From contig JBOFHT010000008.1 in the NCBI GenBank assembly GCA_051649785.1, positions 26,255-90,254 of the forward strand: DNA of 64,000 nt, written 5' to 3'. The notes under the pieces are model-generated. The model made no database searches. It saw nothing but the letters and a program-made list of their open reading frames with translations, and had not been told where the DNA came from. Shown here piece after piece: positions 47,588-57,448 of the stretch (positions are counted from its first letter, which is position 1; every line of letters starts with the position of its first letter). The position numbers were made by a program, and so were the translations under genes. This DNA comes from JBOFHT01 sp051649785 (lineage in GTDB: Archaea > Methanobacteriota > Methanobacteria > Methanobacteriales > Methanobacteriaceae).

Positions 47588-49557
47588 ATGATTTTAAATA
47601 CTGTTAAAATTGAAAACTTTAGGCAATATCGAGGTCCTGTTGAAATAAATTTTGCTAAAGGAAATAAAAGTTTTACCAAATACAAGGAAATAATGGTACT
47701 GGTAAAACAACCCTTCTAAATGCATTGAGCTGGTGTTTATATGATGAAGAAATACATGATTACGGGGACGACAGCTCAATGAATATTTATAATAATAAAA
47801 CAGGACGTTTAACAGAAAATGGAGAAAGTTTCAATGTTAGTGTCGAACTAGAGTTTGAAGAAGATGAAAAATTAATCATATTTAAAAGAGAAAAACACTT
47901 TGAAAAATATGGTGGAGAAATTAAAAATAGTTTATCCTCAAATTTAACTGTTTCAGAACAAGAAGGAGAAGATATTGAAATATCCCGAACACCACAATAT
48001 ATTATTGAGCGTAAAATACCTGAAGAAATAAAAAATTATTTCTTTTTTGACGGTGCTAAACTAGGCGATTATTTCCAGAGCCATAGCAACTTAAAAATTA
48101 AAGAATCCGTTTTTATGCTTTCTCAGTTAGATTTGTTTGAAAAAGTTGATAATAACCTGATTAAGGTTAGGAAAAGATATGTTGATAAACTTAAAAAAAT
48201 AAAACCACAGCTGGGAAGAACAAGTCAAGCTGAACTAAAACTAGAAAATGAGATAGAGGAACTAGATAAAGAAATAATAGAAATGAGAAATATTATTCCT
48301 GAACTTGAAAGTGAGTTAAAATCCTTAACAGATAAATTAATAAACTCAAATCACACGGATATAAAAAATATAGCTAAAGAAAGAAGAAAATTAGAACGAG
48401 ATGTAGAAGTTAGTAATACTAAAATAACTAAACTTAAAGAAGAAAGAAAAAAGTTAATTATTTTATTATATCCTTATGTTTTGAGCTATAATAACTTTAA
48501 AAATATGCTATCTATAGGTGAAGCTTATAGGTTGAAAGGATTTATTCCATCAAAATTTAAGAAAAGTTTTTTAGATGATCTTATAAAAGAAGGGGAATGT
48601 ATTTGTGGGTCAAACTTAAGTGAAAACTCTGAAAAAAGGAATAATATTCAAAAATTGAGAGAAAATATTAGTGATATTACAAATAAATCAGAAGATATAT
48701 CTGTTGCATTATCTTCAATTGGTGATATTATATCCGAAATAAAAAAGTTTAAAGAAAATATAACTAAAAAAAATTATGAATTAGATAAGCTGGAGTCAGT
48801 AGTTGTTAAAAAAAATGAGAGAATTAAAGAAATGGGAATTCGAATTAAGTCACATCCTACAGAAAATTTCAATAAGATAGAAGAAAGATTAAGCGATATA
48901 AATGATGAATTAAAAAGAAAAAATCGTGTTATTGGAAGAAATGAGTCTGGGTTAAAAATGCTTCGATCCAAACTGGTTCGTATCACCAAAGAAAAAACAA
49001 AAGTTGCTGCACTTGAAAATGAAGCACTAGAATTATATGAAAAAATTAATTTCTGTGAAAAAGCTAGTAAATCAGCAAAAACTGCAAATCAAGTTCTTAC
49101 TGAGAAAATGAGAAAAAAAATAGAAAAGTATACGGGGCAACAGTTTGTTAAAATGAGTTGGAAAGATGATGAATTTGAAGAAATCATGATTAATAAAAAC
49201 TATGGACTATATATAAAAAATAAATCAGGGGACTTAGAAAGACCTGGTGATTTATCTGATGGGGAAAAACTGTCATTAGGCCTATGTTTTATGGCATCAT
49301 TACATAAAATTTCTGGATTTGACTTGCCAATAATAATGGATACCCCATTAGGAAACTTAGACAAAGAAATGAGGCACAACATAGCAAAATTTTTACCAGA
49401 ATTTGTTGGAAATAAACAAATTGTTTTATTAGTTACAGGAACCGAATATACTGAAGACTTTAGAAATACGATTTATAATCATGTAGGTAAAGAATATGTT
49501 ATTAATTGGGAAAATTCTGAAGATGGAAAAGAATCAAAGGTGGTTTTGAATGAGTGA
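47588..49557 (+). pseudogene. DndD-like SMC/RecF-type ATPase, broken by a one-base shift
   Basis: This is an ABC-type ATPase related to DndD of DNA phosphorothioation systems. The N-terminus ILNTVKIENFRQYRGPVEIN is in one frame; the Walker A GNNGTGKTTLLNALSWCLY and everything after it are in the -1 frame, with the longest downstream frame opening at 47725. One missing A in the AAA at 47678-47680 explains it. A long coiled coil with a CxCxS hinge-like ECICGSNLSE (near residue 330) follows, then the ABC signature LSDGEKLSLGL and Walker B LPIIMDTPLGNLD. All other parts are intact, so either a recent mutation or a sequence error is likely. Its end overlaps the next gene by 8 nt. Confidence 0.8.
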
Positions 49558-49963
49558 AGGAAGACGTGTTTTTGTAGACAAAGATGATCTAAGAATATAT
49601 AAAAATTTAAGACTTACTAGTGGGGATTTAGAAGGGAGGAGTTTAACAGAAATCTTTTCTATTGCTATGATACTTGGTAAAAAACAAGGTTTTCAGTCCA
49701 CATTAGGGGAAACTATAGATCTAATACGATCAAATACTATAGATGCAACTAATCTTCGGTATTTGATGATGGCACTAGCTGTTGAAGAAACTGGAGATTT
49801 AGAAATTCTATCCAAAGAAAAAGATTATTTTGAAATATGTGAAGGGTATGCAAAAACAGGAATAATATTTTTAGATAAAGAAAGCCAAAAGTCGGATTTT
49901 CTTGATAACTTAGAATTTGAAATGATTGAATCGTATGTTGAGCAAAATATTGGCGAAGAATAA
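49550..49963 (+). CDS. Small protein resembling 'dnd system-associated protein 4'
   Basis: This is a 137-aa protein that starts inside the end of the DndD-like gene (8-nt overlap, GGTGG upstream). The middle IFSIAMILGKKQGF, LMMALAVEETGDLEIL and EICEGYAKTGIIFLDKE resemble small proteins annotated beside dnd genes (dnd system-associated protein 4) as I remember them. This is a recollection and not a search result. No catalytic residues stand out; it may be an adaptor. It overlaps the radical SAM gene downstream. Confidence 0.6.
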   Translation: MSEGRRVFVDKDDLRIYKNLRLTSGDLEGRSLTEIFSIAMILGKKQGFQSTLGETIDLIRSNTIDATNLRYLMMALAVEETGDLEILSKEKDYFEICEGYAKTGIIFLDKESQKSDFLDNLEFEMIESYVEQNIGEE

Positions 49964-51180
49964 TGTAAAAAATGTTCTTTTAGTTGAACCATCTTTCCCC
50001 TTAGCGACAAAAAGTAGAAATCATCAGGATTTTCTTCCAATTGGATTACTTAAAATTGCATCATATCTTAAAAAAAAAGATATAAACGTTCTTTTAAGAA
50101 GATATGATGAGGAATTTGAGTTATCATACAATAGTTTTAAGCCAGATATTATTTTAGTGACATCTATATTTACATACTGGGCAAAGTATGTTAAAGAATC
50201 TGTCCAAATGTATAAAACAATATCCTGGTGTTCCAATTATTGTAGGTGGAATATATGCTTCTTTAATGCCTGATCAATGTAAAGAGTATACTGGTTGTGA
50301 TTATGTTCATACCGGAATTCTTGAGGAAGCTGAAGAGCTTATTCCAGATTATAATTTAGTGGATGTAGATTATCAAATAATTCATACTACACGCGGTTGT
50401 ATCAGACGTTGCAAAGCATGTGGAGTTTATAATATTGAACCTCAATTTACATCAAAAAGCTCAATTAAAAATGAAATAGTAAAAAGACGGATAATTTTCT
50501 ATGATAATAGTCTTTTAGCTAATAAATATATAAAAGATATTCTGAATGAACTAATTGAACTTAAAAATGCTAAAAAAATTAGTTATTGTGAGTCCCAAAG
50601 TGGGTTTGATGGGAGAATTTTGATGAAAAACCCTGATTTAGGGCAAATGGTAAAAGATGCAGGATTTAAAAACCCTAAAATTGCTTGGGACGGTGCACTA
50701 GCTGATTCAGAAAATATAAAAAAACAAATTGATATTTTAGTAGACAGTGGCTACAAAAAAAGCGAAATATCAGTTTTTGTGCTTTATAATTTTGAAATTG
50801 ATTATTATGAAATGGAAGGAAAACGTGTTAAGTGTTGGGAATGGGGTGTTCAGGTATCTGATTGCAGATACAGACCATTAAATATTATAAAAGATAATTA
50901 TAATCCTGCAAAAAAAAATGGACAGGGTGAAAGAGATTATTATATTCACCCAAACTGGACAGATTCTGATGTAAGACTATATAGGAGAAATATAAGACGG
51001 CACAATATATGTGTACGTCTAGGGACTAAATATCACTCTTCAATATCTGAAAGAAAAAAAATTCCTAAAGAAAAAGCTAAAATATATAGGCATATGGATT
51101 ATGATGAAGGAAAAAAATATTTGAATGATGCATGGAATCCTGCAGTACCTCATAAAAATCAAGAAATGCCTTATTTTTAA
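49935..51180 (+). pseudogene. B12-binding-like radical SAM protein, broken by a one-base shift
   Basis: The first part (to about 50214) encodes a cobalamin-binding-like Rossmann domain, with VLLVEPSFPL, IGLLKIASYLKK and FKPDIILVTSIFTYW. The second part, in the +1 frame, continues with YPGVPIIVGGIYASLMP and carries the radical SAM cluster motif RGCIRRCKACG (C-x3-C-x2-C). One extra A in the AAAA at 50214-50217 explains the shift; deleting it gives MYKQYPGVP across the junction. The reaction is unknown. Starts at 49935 or TTG 49950 both lie inside the preceding gene, which points to co-expression with the defence cassette. Confidence 0.75.
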
Positions 51181-51223
51181 TAAATATGATAGCAATAATA
51201 TAGATTATAGTATTTTAAAAATA

Positions 51224-51841
51224 TTACTTAATAGCAGATAAAAAATGTTTCTTTCCTTCATATGCTTCATCTTTACTAGGAAAAGGTCCTATTCTTTTGA
51301 TAAATCCTTGAAATTCAATTTTTACCCACCATGTATATGAATGAGAATTATAATAAATACCATCATAATTCAAGTAATCCTCATATTTTACACTATTAAT
51401 CTCTTCATTTTTAGTATTAGGCAATCCTTCATCAGATGGGATGGTTGAAATTATTTCCTCAAAATCTTTTTCAATTTTTGGAGGACCATATGTGATATCT
51501 TCATAATCCAATATAAAATTATTAATGTCAAGCTCATCTTTTAGAATATACATATCTGAGCCTGTGAAAAAATGAACTAATTCATATTTTTTAAGCATTT
51601 TTAAATATTTAACGGCTAAAAATTTGTTTATGCCTAAAATATCGGGAAATTCCTGCTTTTCAAAAGCTGTTTCAGGAGATATTTCTTGTTTAAACATTTT
51701 TTTCATTATTTCCACAGTATATGCTTTATCAATACATTCATCACATTTTGAAACACTTGATTCTTGATTAAGCTCAGTCCCACATTTAACACATGAATTA
51801 TATACTTCTAAGTTTTTCTCTTCAGTACCAATTTTAGACAT
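51224..51841 (-). CDS. Zinc-ribbon / helical protein with AP2-like C-terminus, unknown function
   Basis: This 205-aa protein has an N-terminal zinc ribbon (SCVKCGTEL...KCDECID), a middle helical winged-helix-like part (INKFLAVKYLKMLKKYELVHF) and a C-terminal WWVKIEFQGFIKRIGPFPSKDEAYEGKKHF, which resembles the AP2-type DNA-binding motif ending with GxFxxxxEAxxAR. It is convergent with the radical SAM gene. A DNA-binding role is possible but unproven. Confidence 0.65.
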   Translation of the reverse strand: MSKIGTEEKNLEVYNSCVKCGTELNQESSVSKCDECIDKAYTVEIMKKMFKQEISPETAFEKQEFPDILGINKFLAVKYLKMLKKYELVHFFTGSDMYILKDELDINNFILDYEDITYGPPKIEKDFEEIISTIPSDEGLPNTKNEEINSVKYEDYLNYDGIYYNSHSYTWWVKIEFQGFIKRIGPFPSKDEAYEGKKHFLSAIK

Positions 51842-51954
51842 AATAACCCCTTTACCAATTACACCTGAAAAATTATATAGTAATAATTATATTTTGATGT
51901 CACATATAAAGATTATTATTTTTTGGCTGAAAAACTAATAAAGTAATCTAATAA

Positions 51955-52140
51955 TTAATCAATATCCAACAACAACTTCCCAGCTAACCCCACATCTTCT
52001 GGTTCAAATTCATTGATTAAAATTGTAATAGCTCCTTCAGGTAGCTCGTAAATTTCACTGGCTACTTCGGTTATTCTTTTTACTAATTCTCTTTTTTTCT
52101 CAATGTCTATTTTGTTTCCATCTATTTTTATCACTGGCAT
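51955..52140 (-). CDS. 4-oxalocrotonate tautomerase family protein
   Basis: This 61-aa protein begins MPVIKIDGNKIDIEKKRELV. Pro at position 2 becomes the N-terminal catalytic base after Met removal, and the length and VKRITEVASEIYELP helix are typical. The hexameric fold catalyses keto-enol tautomerisation. The substrate in methanogens is unknown. Confidence 0.88.
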   Translation of the reverse strand: MPVIKIDGNKIDIEKKRELVKRITEVASEIYELPEGAITILINEFEPEDVGLAGKLLLDID

Positions 52141-52466
52141 ATTATCACTATTCCATAGTTCTATTTTTATTTACAAACATTATAAAATAATAGCTAGAAC
52201 TTAGTTTGATACCTATAATTATATTCTTTAAACTACTTATAATTGGTTATACAATAGAATACATAATAACGAAAATATCAATAGCTATAATAAAAATTAT
52301 ATTTAAATTATAATCAAATAATATTAAATATTTATAATTATAATGTAGATAAATATGGAGATATAGATAATAGCCCTGATTAATATATAGTTATGGAGGT
52401 ATAATATACTGAAAAACTATTATTAAAAGGTAGCTACTACTAAAACATATAAAAGTGTGATTAAAT
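52141..52466. other. Intergenic region between tautomerase and dut/dcd genes
   Basis: This is 326 nt of AT-rich divergent promoter DNA. No element stands out; TATGGAGG at 52390-52397 has no open frame after it. Confidence 0.35.
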
Positions 52467-52925
52467 ATGATAGGTGAAGAGAAACTTACTGAATTATTCC
52501 CCGAATTTGCAGAATTTGTACAACCTTCTGGAATTGACTTAGCCCTTAATGAAGTATTTATACAATCCTCCCCAGGGTCACTAATTGATAATGAAAAAAA
52601 CTTGCCTGAACTTGAAGCACTTGAAGGTCCTATTTATACCCTTAAACCACAAACTGCTTACCTTGCAACTATTGACAGGAAAATAAAAATACCTAAAGGT
52701 TATACTATGATTTATAAGCCCCGTTCTACACTTCTAAGGTCATTTGTCTCTGTTCAAACTGCTGTTGGAGACCCTGGTTTTTATGGAACTTTGATGTTTA
52801 TGATATACAATCATGGTAGTTATGACTATAAAATCAAAAAAGGAGACAGAATAGCCCAAGGTGTTGTATTTAAAGTGGATGGTTCTGGAGAATATTCTGG
52901 TAGCTACCAAGAACTTGAAGAATAA
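52467..52925 (+). CDS. dUTP diphosphatase / dCTP deaminase family protein
   Basis: This 152-aa trimeric-fold enzyme controls dUTP. Conserved parts are VQPSGIDLALNEV, MIYKPRSTLLRS, TAVGDPGFYGTLMFMIYNHG and KGDRIAQGVVF. The protein is shorter than bifunctional DCD-DUT enzymes (about 200 aa) and lacks an obvious deaminase Glu motif, so dUTPase activity alone is more likely. GTGATT precedes the ATG. Confidence 0.85.
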   Translation: MIGEEKLTELFPEFAEFVQPSGIDLALNEVFIQSSPGSLIDNEKNLPELEALEGPIYTLKPQTAYLATIDRKIKIPKGYTMIYKPRSTLLRSFVSVQTAVGDPGFYGTLMFMIYNHGSYDYKIKKGDRIAQGVVFKVDGSGEYSGSYQELEE

Positions 52926-53074
52926 TAAAATGATATCCATAACATAGGCAAACTAGTTTAATTGTTAAAATAAATAATATATAAATATAAATACTAAGAT
53001 ATAATTAAATAATATAAATAATAATGACTTAATTTATTACTATACCTAATCTTAACTATATTAAGGCAGATAAT

Positions 53075-54736
53075 ATGAATTGTGGAGACATTTTAGTTGG
53101 AATTTTAGAAAAAAGTGGCGTAGATACCATATTTGGACATCCTGGCGAGCAAATAATGCCATTTTATGAATCTCTTAGAAAATCTAATATTAATCATATT
53201 CTAATGAGACATGAACAAGGTGCGGCTCATGCTGCAGATGGTTATGCACGAAGTAGTGGAAACATTGGAGTTTGTGTAGCTACAGCAGGTCCTGGTGCAT
53301 TAAACTTTGTTATGGGGGTAGCTACTGCTTTTAAAGATTCAGTTCCCATGATGATTATAACGGGGGACGTTCCAACTAATTTAAAAGGAAAAAACACTTT
53401 TCAAGATGCTGAACTAAATAATGTATTTAAATCAATTACAATTAAAACATATAATCCTCAAAATCCTGAAGAAGCTGTTTTAAATTTTGTTGAAGCAATA
53501 CAACATCTTAAAAAAGGTCCACAAGGCCCAATTCATATTAATTTACCTAAAGATATTATTGGAATGGATATAAAAGATGTAGATAAAAAAGGTAAAATAA
53601 AAACTCAATATAAAACAAAATATACTCCAAACTATGATTATTTTGATTTAAATCATGCTATTGATGTTTTTAAACAAGCCCATAGCCCTTTAATTATAGC
53701 AGGAGCAGGAATTATTTGGGGAAAATGTGAAGATAAGTTAAAGCGTCTTGTTAAACAAGGAAATATCCCAATAGCTACTACTTACCATCTTACAGGAATG
53801 TTTGATAAAAATGACCCCTTATTTTTAGGTTTAATAGGTAGTCGTGGAAGTGAAAGAGCTAATTATGCTTATAAAAATGCAGATGTTATATTAGCTTTAG
53901 GCACTCGTCTTAGTGAAAAAACTATTGATGATGATTTAAAAATAAACCAGGATGCTAATACTACTTTAATTCATATTAATACTAAAATATCTGATTTAAA
54001 AGGAGATATAAATATCAATGGGGATGTAAATGTTCTTTTAGATAATTTAATCCCATTAAATCCTTATTGTAGTCCTGATTGGGTTAATAATGTTAATAAA
54101 CAAAGACAGTTAGATCTTAGAGAACGTGAAACATTAATTAGTCCTGAAACTAATGAACTTAGTTCATTTTTACTTAAGCCACAAGTAGCTATTAATACTA
54201 TACTTGAAAAATCAAAAGACCTTTATGTAGTTGGTGATGCAGGGGGCCACACCACATGGTTAGCTATGCTTGGAAAGTATAATCCTCCAAAACAATTAAT
54301 ATTTACCGGAGGAATGGGTTCAATGGGCTATGGATTACCTGCTGCAATTGGAGTAGCTTCAAAGCATAAAAGAGAACCTATAATAATGATAGCTGGTGAT
54401 GGGAGTTTCCAAATGACATTACAAGAGCTAGCTACAGTAAAAGAATATAAATTGCCTATTATTATTTGTATAATTAATAATTTCCAGTTAGGAATAATCC
54501 GTCAATGGCAGGAAACTTTTTATGGTGGAAAATATCAAGTTGATCTTGAAAATCCAGACTTTGTAGAAATAGCTAAAGCTTATGGAATTGAAGCAGTCAC
54601 TGCAGGTTCAAATGAAACATTAAAAGAAGCATTAGAAGTAGCTATTGAACTTAAAGAACCTTATCTTATTGACATAGTTGTTAATGAAGAAGATATTCCA
54701 CTTCCAGACAGTATACTATTTAATAGAAGTGACTAA
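53075..54736 (+). CDS. Acetolactate synthase large-subunit-like TPP enzyme
   Basis: This 553-aa thiamine-diphosphate enzyme has three domains. The catalytic Glu is in LMRHEQGAAHAADGYAR; the cofactor motif is AGDGSFQMTLQELATV...INN. The middle domain carries LIIAGAGIIWG and GLIGSRGSERANYA. No regulatory small subunit (IlvN) is next to it, so it may be a second acetolactate synthase-like enzyme rather than the main branched-chain IlvB. AGGCAG precedes the ATG. Confidence 0.85.
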   Translation: MNCGDILVGILEKSGVDTIFGHPGEQIMPFYESLRKSNINHILMRHEQGAAHAADGYARSSGNIGVCVATAGPGALNFVMGVATAFKDSVPMMIITGDVPTNLKGKNTFQDAELNNVFKSITIKTYNPQNPEEAVLNFVEAIQHLKKGPQGPIHINLPKDIIGMDIKDVDKKGKIKTQYKTKYTPNYDYFDLNHAIDVFKQAHSPLIIAGAGIIWGKCEDKLKRLVKQGNIPIATTYHLTGMFDKNDPLFLGLIGSRGSERANYAYKNADVILALGTRLSEKTIDDDLKINQDANTTLIHINTKISDLKGDININGDVNVLLDNLIPLNPYCSPDWVNNVNKQRQLDLRERETLISPETNELSSFLLKPQVAINTILEKSKDLYVVGDAGGHTTWLAMLGKYNPPKQLIFTGGMGSMGYGLPAAIGVASKHKREPIIMIAGDGSFQMTLQELATVKEYKLPIIICIINNFQLGIIRQWQETFYGGKYQVDLENPDFVEIAKAYGIEAVTAGSNETLKEALEVAIELKEPYLIDIVVNEEDIPLPDSILFNRSD

Positions 54737-54766
54737 ATAATTATTTTTAAAATACACCTAAAAAAA

Positions 54767-54847
54767 GAAATATAAAAATAAAAGAAGTAAAAAAGAGAAT
54801 AAAAAAAGAATAGAAATATAAAAATAAAAGAAGTAAAAAAGAGAATA
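54767..54847. repeat. 35-bp direct repeat, period 46, purine-rich
   Basis: Two identical 35-nt copies (54767-54801 and 54813-54847) of A/G-rich sequence lie in the convergent gap before the aminotransferase. This is a simple tandem duplication; the transcript ends of both genes lie here. Confidence 0.85.
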
Positions 54848-54889
54848 GAAAAGAAAAAATAAAAAAAAAACTTTTATTGTAATATTTAC

Positions 54890-56032
54890 TTAAATATAAA
54901 TATTTGCTAGTGCAGCAACACCACTGCCAGCATCAATGTCAAAACCTAACTCTTTTAAGGTCATTCCCATGGCTGTGAATGTAATAGCTAGTTCTTTATA
55001 AGTAATATTACCCATATGCCCAATTCTAAAAATATTTCCTTTTAAATGGTCTTGACCACCCGCTAATTCCACACCATACTTATCCCTCATAGTGCCTCTA
55101 AATTGAGCGTCAGTAACTCCTTTAGGCATTTTAACTGCTGTAACAGTAGCTGAAGAAACTGATTCATCAGGAAACAATTCTAATCCAAGAGCTTTAACAG
55201 CAGCTACAGATGCTTTTGCTGCTTTTTTATGTCTAGCTACTCTATTAACTAATCCTTCTTCTTCCACTATTTTTAAAGCTTCAGCAAGGGCATAAATTAA
55301 TGAAACACTAGGAGTATAAGGAGTTTCAGGTGGTGTATTAGCCCCATACTTCCTGTATTGTTTCATATTAAGATAATAATTCCTTGGTTCAACTGAGTCA
55401 ACTACTTTCCATGCTTCATCATTTAAAGTAATAGCAGCCATTCCTGGAGGGGCAGCTAAACATTTTTGTGATCCAGTAACACAAATGTCAATTCCATAGC
55501 CATCTACATCCACTTCATCCCCAGCTAATGAAGAAACCGTATCTACAACATAAAGTGCGTCATAGTTCTTCATTACTTTGCCAATTTCAGCAATTGGTGC
55601 TGCAACACCAGTAGAAGTTTCATTATGAACAACAGTAACAGCTTTAATATTTTCATCTGTATCAAGAGCTTCTTTAACTTGTTTAGGAGTTACAGCAGTT
55701 CCCCATTCCACTTCAAGATTTTTTGTATTAGCCCTATTGATATTAGCTATTTGGCTGAATCTTTCACCAAATTTTCCCCCAACAACATGTAAAGTTGTTT
55801 CACCAGGATTAATAATACTTGAAATAGCTGCTTCCATAGCTGAAGTTCCAGATCCTGTTAATAAATAAGAATCATTAATAGTTTGGAATGTTTTACTCAT
55901 TAATTTAGTAGCTTCAGTATAAATTTCACCAAATAATACACTTCTATGATTTACAATATCTTCACCCATTGCTTTTAATACCCTTCCAGCTACCCTTGTA
56001 GGTCCTGGAAGCATTAATAGTGTTTCACTCAT
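54890..56032 (-). CDS. Class V aminotransferase (alanine/serine-glyoxylate type)
   Basis: This 380-aa PLP enzyme starts MLPGPTRVAGRVLKAMG, with HRSVLFGEIY, LTGSGTSAMEAA, VVDTVSSLAGDEV and the PLP lysine in VTGSQKCLAAPPG. Relatives are called serine-pyruvate or alanine-glyoxylate aminotransferase, but in methanogens the physiological pair is uncertain. GGAGG precedes the ATG on the minus strand. Confidence 0.9.
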   Translation of the reverse strand: MSETLLMLPGPTRVAGRVLKAMGEDIVNHRSVLFGEIYTEATKLMSKTFQTINDSYLLTGSGTSAMEAAISSIINPGETTLHVVGGKFGERFSQIANINRANTKNLEVEWGTAVTPKQVKEALDTDENIKAVTVVHNETSTGVAAPIAEIGKVMKNYDALYVVDTVSSLAGDEVDVDGYGIDICVTGSQKCLAAPPGMAAITLNDEAWKVVDSVEPRNYYLNMKQYRKYGANTPPETPYTPSVSLIYALAEALKIVEEEGLVNRVARHKKAAKASVAAVKALGLELFPDESVSSATVTAVKMPKGVTDAQFRGTMRDKYGVELAGGQDHLKGNIFRIGHMGNITYKELAITFTAMGMTLKELGFDIDAGSGVAALANIYI

Positions 56033-56351
56033 TTGTTTTCCTCCAAATTCAATTAAAATTGTAATATTTGTAATATTAATTAACTAATTAATTATATATT
56101 TATAAATATATTTATAAGTAAAAATAAATAGTGGCAATAATATTTTTAAGTATAATACTACTTTTTATTAATACACATTATTCTTTATTTTTAGGTATAT
56201 TTATACTTTAGATATCCATACATATAATATAGGAATTATTAATAATAATTTTAAATGCTTTATTAAATTATTTATTATTAATATTATTAAAATAGGTATA
56301 AAATATTTAACTAAAGCAAGTTTTATTTATAATATAAAACAAAATAATACT
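56033..56351. other. Intergenic region before mptE
   Basis: This 319-nt divergent gap is very AT-rich. The mptE side shows no Shine-Dalgarno site, so a short or leaderless transcript is possible. Nothing else was seen. Confidence 0.35.
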
Positions 56352-57257
56352 ATGGAAATTATGGAAGTTATGGATATTAAAACTTGGCTTAATTACTATC
56401 ATAAAATTATTACTGATTTTGGTTTTTCAAAAGAAGATGATGTAAAAGCTAGCTATGTATTAAATAATCTGTTAAATGAATTAAAGAATATTAACTCTAT
56501 TGACACACCAAATAATAATAATAATGAAAATGACAATGATAATAGGGATAATAAAAATAATAAGGACAATAATAATAGCAAGGATAAGAAAGTTAATAAA
56601 AATAATATTCCCAATAACTATAACCCAGTCATAACAATTGAAGATTTGAAAAAACTAGCTGAAATAAAGGAATTAAATGAAGCTATTGTTTTTGGTGCAG
56701 GACCATCATTAGAACAGCATATAAAGGACCTTAAAAAAGATAATAAAATTAAAGAATTCCCTGATAAATCCGATTACCTCGTTATTTCAGCAGATGGGGC
56801 TACTACAGCATTACTTAATGAAAATATAGTTCCAGACATTATAGTAACTGATTTAGATGGGAAGATAGAAGATATTATTAAATCTAATGAATTTGGTTCA
56901 TTCCTTGTTATCCATAGTCACGGGGACAACATTAATACACTTAAAAAATATGTTCCTATACTTAAAAACATTTTAGGAACTTGTCAAAGTCTTCCTCATG
57001 ATTTAATATATAATTTTGGAGGATTTAGTGATGGAGATAGAGCTGTATTTTTAGCTAGTACATTAGGTGTGAAAAAAGTTATTTTAGCTGGAATGGATTT
57101 TGGAAATTTTGTTACTAGCTATTCCAGGCCTGATAATGAAAATAAAATAGAAGAAGCCGATGATATCAAGAAAAAAAAGCTAAAATATGCAGAAGAACTT
57201 ATAAATTGGATAATTAACAATACAGATATTGAAATAATTAATTTAAAAGACTATTAA
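56352..57257 (+). CDS. mptE: 6-hydroxymethyl-7,8-dihydropterin diphosphokinase, archaeal type
   Basis: This 301-aa DUF115-family enzyme activates the pterin for methanopterin synthesis. Key parts are AIVFGAGPSLEQHIKDL, YLVISADGATTALL, PDIIVTDLDG, LVIHSHGDN, GFSDGDRAVFLASTLG and ILAGMDFG. An Asn/Asp/Lys-rich insert lies at about residues 52-90 before the catalytic domain. The start could also be ATG 56361 or 56370, since no ribosome site is visible. Confidence 0.9.
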   Translation: MEIMEVMDIKTWLNYYHKIITDFGFSKEDDVKASYVLNNLLNELKNINSIDTPNNNNNENDNDNRDNKNNKDNNNSKDKKVNKNNIPNNYNPVITIEDLKKLAEIKELNEAIVFGAGPSLEQHIKDLKKDNKIKEFPDKSDYLVISADGATTALLNENIVPDIIVTDLDGKIEDIIKSNEFGSFLVIHSHGDNINTLKKYVPILKNILGTCQSLPHDLIYNFGGFSDGDRAVFLASTLGVKKVILAGMDFGNFVTSYSRPDNENKIEEADDIKKKKLKYAEELINWIINNTDIEIINLKDY

Positions 57258-57448
57258 TTAAATTAATGGATAATAAATAATAAAAATATTGACACTAAAA
57301 AATGTACTAATAATATACTAAATAATAATAATGAAAATGATAATGAAAATAAAATAATACCGTATAATACCATATAATACAATAATAACAGATGTACTGA
57401 TAAAAATAGTAATGCTGATACTAATATATAATTAAGAGATATGATACT

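Noticed and set aside
47660..47724. Programmed -1 frameshift in the DndD-like gene
   Set aside because: No slippery heptamer or downstream hairpin is seen in the short stretch where both frames are open.
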